From the NCBI GenBank assembly GCA_964388245.1, contig CAYLZH010000249.1, positions 1 to 7,187 on the forward strand: a stretch of 7,187 nucleotides of DNA, read 5' to 3'. The DNA comes from JAIOYV01 sp964388245 (GTDB taxonomy: Bacteria > Bacteroidota > Bacteroidia > Bacteroidales > M50B96). Shown piece after piece: positions 6,438-7,187 of this stretch. Below the pieces are notes generated by a model. It was not told where the DNA came from. It was given only the letters and a program-made list of their open reading frames with translations, and searched no databases. The translations under genes and the position numbers were made by a program. Each line of letters opens with the position of its first letter. Within the stretch, counting starts at the first letter, position 1.

Positions 6438-7139
6438 ATGAAAAAATTCCTGGCAAATATACTGCTTGTCGAAGATGATGACAACCTGGGTTTTATCCTG
6501 AAGGATTACCTGGAAATGATAGGCTACAACATTGAACTGCAGAAAAACGGAATCAGCGGATTAAAAGCATTCAAACAATCGAAATTCGACTTATGCATTC
6601 TGGATGTGATGATGCCCATAAAAGACGGATTTAGCCTCGCCGAGGATATTCGGGCATTGAACAAAGAAATTCCAATTATTTTTCTCACTGCAAAATTAAT
6701 GAAGGAAGATAAGATTAAGGGATTTAAACTTGGTGCCGACGATTTTATTACCAAACCATTTAGTTCAGAAGAACTTAGCCTCAGGATTGAAGCAATATTA
6801 CGACGATATAAGCATCAAAAATCTATTGTTGATGATGAGGTCGTCTACAAGATAGGCAAATTCACGTTCAACTATAACGATCAGTTACTCACGTACAACG
6901 ACCTTGAACGCAGTCTTACACGGAAAGAATCTGAAGTGCTAAAGCTCCTTTGTCAGTATAAAAACAAATTATTACGACGAGAAATTGTACTCAAACATGT
7001 GTGGGGCAAGGATGATTATTTCATGGGTCGAAGCATGGATGTTTATATCACTAAATTAAGGAAATACCTGAAACCTGACGAAGACGTAACGATAATAAAT
7101 GTTCATGGAGCCGGATTTAAACTCGAAGTGAATGAATAA
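6438..7139 (+). CDS. OmpR/PhoB-family response regulator (RprY-like)
   Basis: The 233-residue protein has a receiver domain (about 6-123) and a winged-helix DNA-binding domain (about 137-231). The receiver is intact: acidic pocket Glu12, Asp13 and Asp14, phosphoacceptor Asp56 in LDVMMP, Thr84 in FLTAK and Lys106 in TKPF. The effector has LTRKESEVLKLLCQYKN, the recognition-helix region GRSMDVYITKLRKYL and the wing NVHGAGFKLE typical of OmpR-type regulators. ATG 6438 is chosen because it begins MKKFLANILLVEDD at the usual distance from the first strand; a TTG at 6429 would add only three residues. It is co-transcribed with the kinase (22-base gap), which is its evident partner. The receiver's DLCILDVMMPIKDGFSLAEDIR resembles RprY of Bacteroides and Porphyromonas as I remember it. 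Targets are unknown; the repeat at 4969-5001 is a candidate site. Confidence 0.95.
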   Translation: MKKFLANILLVEDDDNLGFILKDYLEMIGYNIELQKNGISGLKAFKQSKFDLCILDVMMPIKDGFSLAEDIRALNKEIPIIFLTAKLMKEDKIKGFKLGADDFITKPFSSEELSLRIEAILRRYKHQKSIVDDEVVYKIGKFTFNYNDQLLTYNDLERSLTRKESEVLKLLCQYKNKLLRREIVLKHVWGKDDYFMGRSMDVYITKLRKYLKPDEDVTIINVHGAGFKLEVNE

Positions 7140-7150
7140 CTCAAGTTTCG

Positions 7151-7167
7151 CAGGAGTTAACTTCCTG
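7151..7167 (+). terminator. Possible weak hairpin after the response regulator
   Basis: CAGGAG (7151-7156) can pair with TTCCTG (7162-7167) including one G-T pair around a five-base loop, 12 bases after the stop codon. No T-tract follows immediately and the window ends soon after, so termination here is uncertain. Confidence 0.25.
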
Positions 7168-7187
7168 AACATCTGTTGATAAAAAGT

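Overview
The window looks like a chromosomal segment of an AT-rich member of the Bacteroidota, most likely from the Bacteroidales/Marinilabiliales side. Four things point there: -7 promoter boxes of the TAnnTTTG type, start codons without a Shine-Dalgarno sequence, a secreted beta-helix protein ending in GWN...YWP-type repeats, and a sensor kinase/response regulator pair resembling the RprX/RprY-type systems of Bacteroides and relatives. I could run no search, so family names rest on motif recognition.

Layout, left to right. (1) Positions 1-738 hold the 3' end of a gene for a large secreted or surface protein; the last turn of a parallel beta-helix is visible, followed by two copies of a C-terminal domain. 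(2) Positions 739-1083 are non-coding, with a GAAA-loop hairpin, a strong intrinsic terminator (913-950) and a good promoter (969-998) for the next operon. (3) Positions 1084-2294 are a two-gene housekeeping operon, rplY (ribosomal protein L25/Ctc) then pth (peptidyl-tRNA hydrolase, TTG start). (4) Positions 2380-4788, minus strand and convergent with pth, encode an 802-residue exported protein with an N-terminal CAP/SCP domain and a helical, TPR-like C-terminal half ending in CxxC. (5) Positions 4789-5146 are a divergent control region with a 20-bp-phased direct repeat, a -7 box, a 5' hairpin and a possible 38-codon upstream ORF. (6) Positions 5147-7139 are a two-component operon: a membrane histidine kinase with a cysteine-rich periplasmic sensor, then an OmpR-type response regulator.

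How the parts may work together. L25 and Pth both serve translation and are commonly adjacent in bacteria. The kinase and regulator are clearly a cognate pair by adjacency and intact catalytic motifs. The direct repeats just upstream of their promoter are a plausible autoregulatory operator and could also act on the divergent CAP gene; this is inference.

I see no CRISPR array, insertion sequence, tRNA or rRNA, phage module or obvious defence system. The most interesting points are the control region of the two-component operon (repeats plus overlapping upstream ORF), the seven-cysteine sensor domain, and the unusual CAP-TPR-like exported protein.
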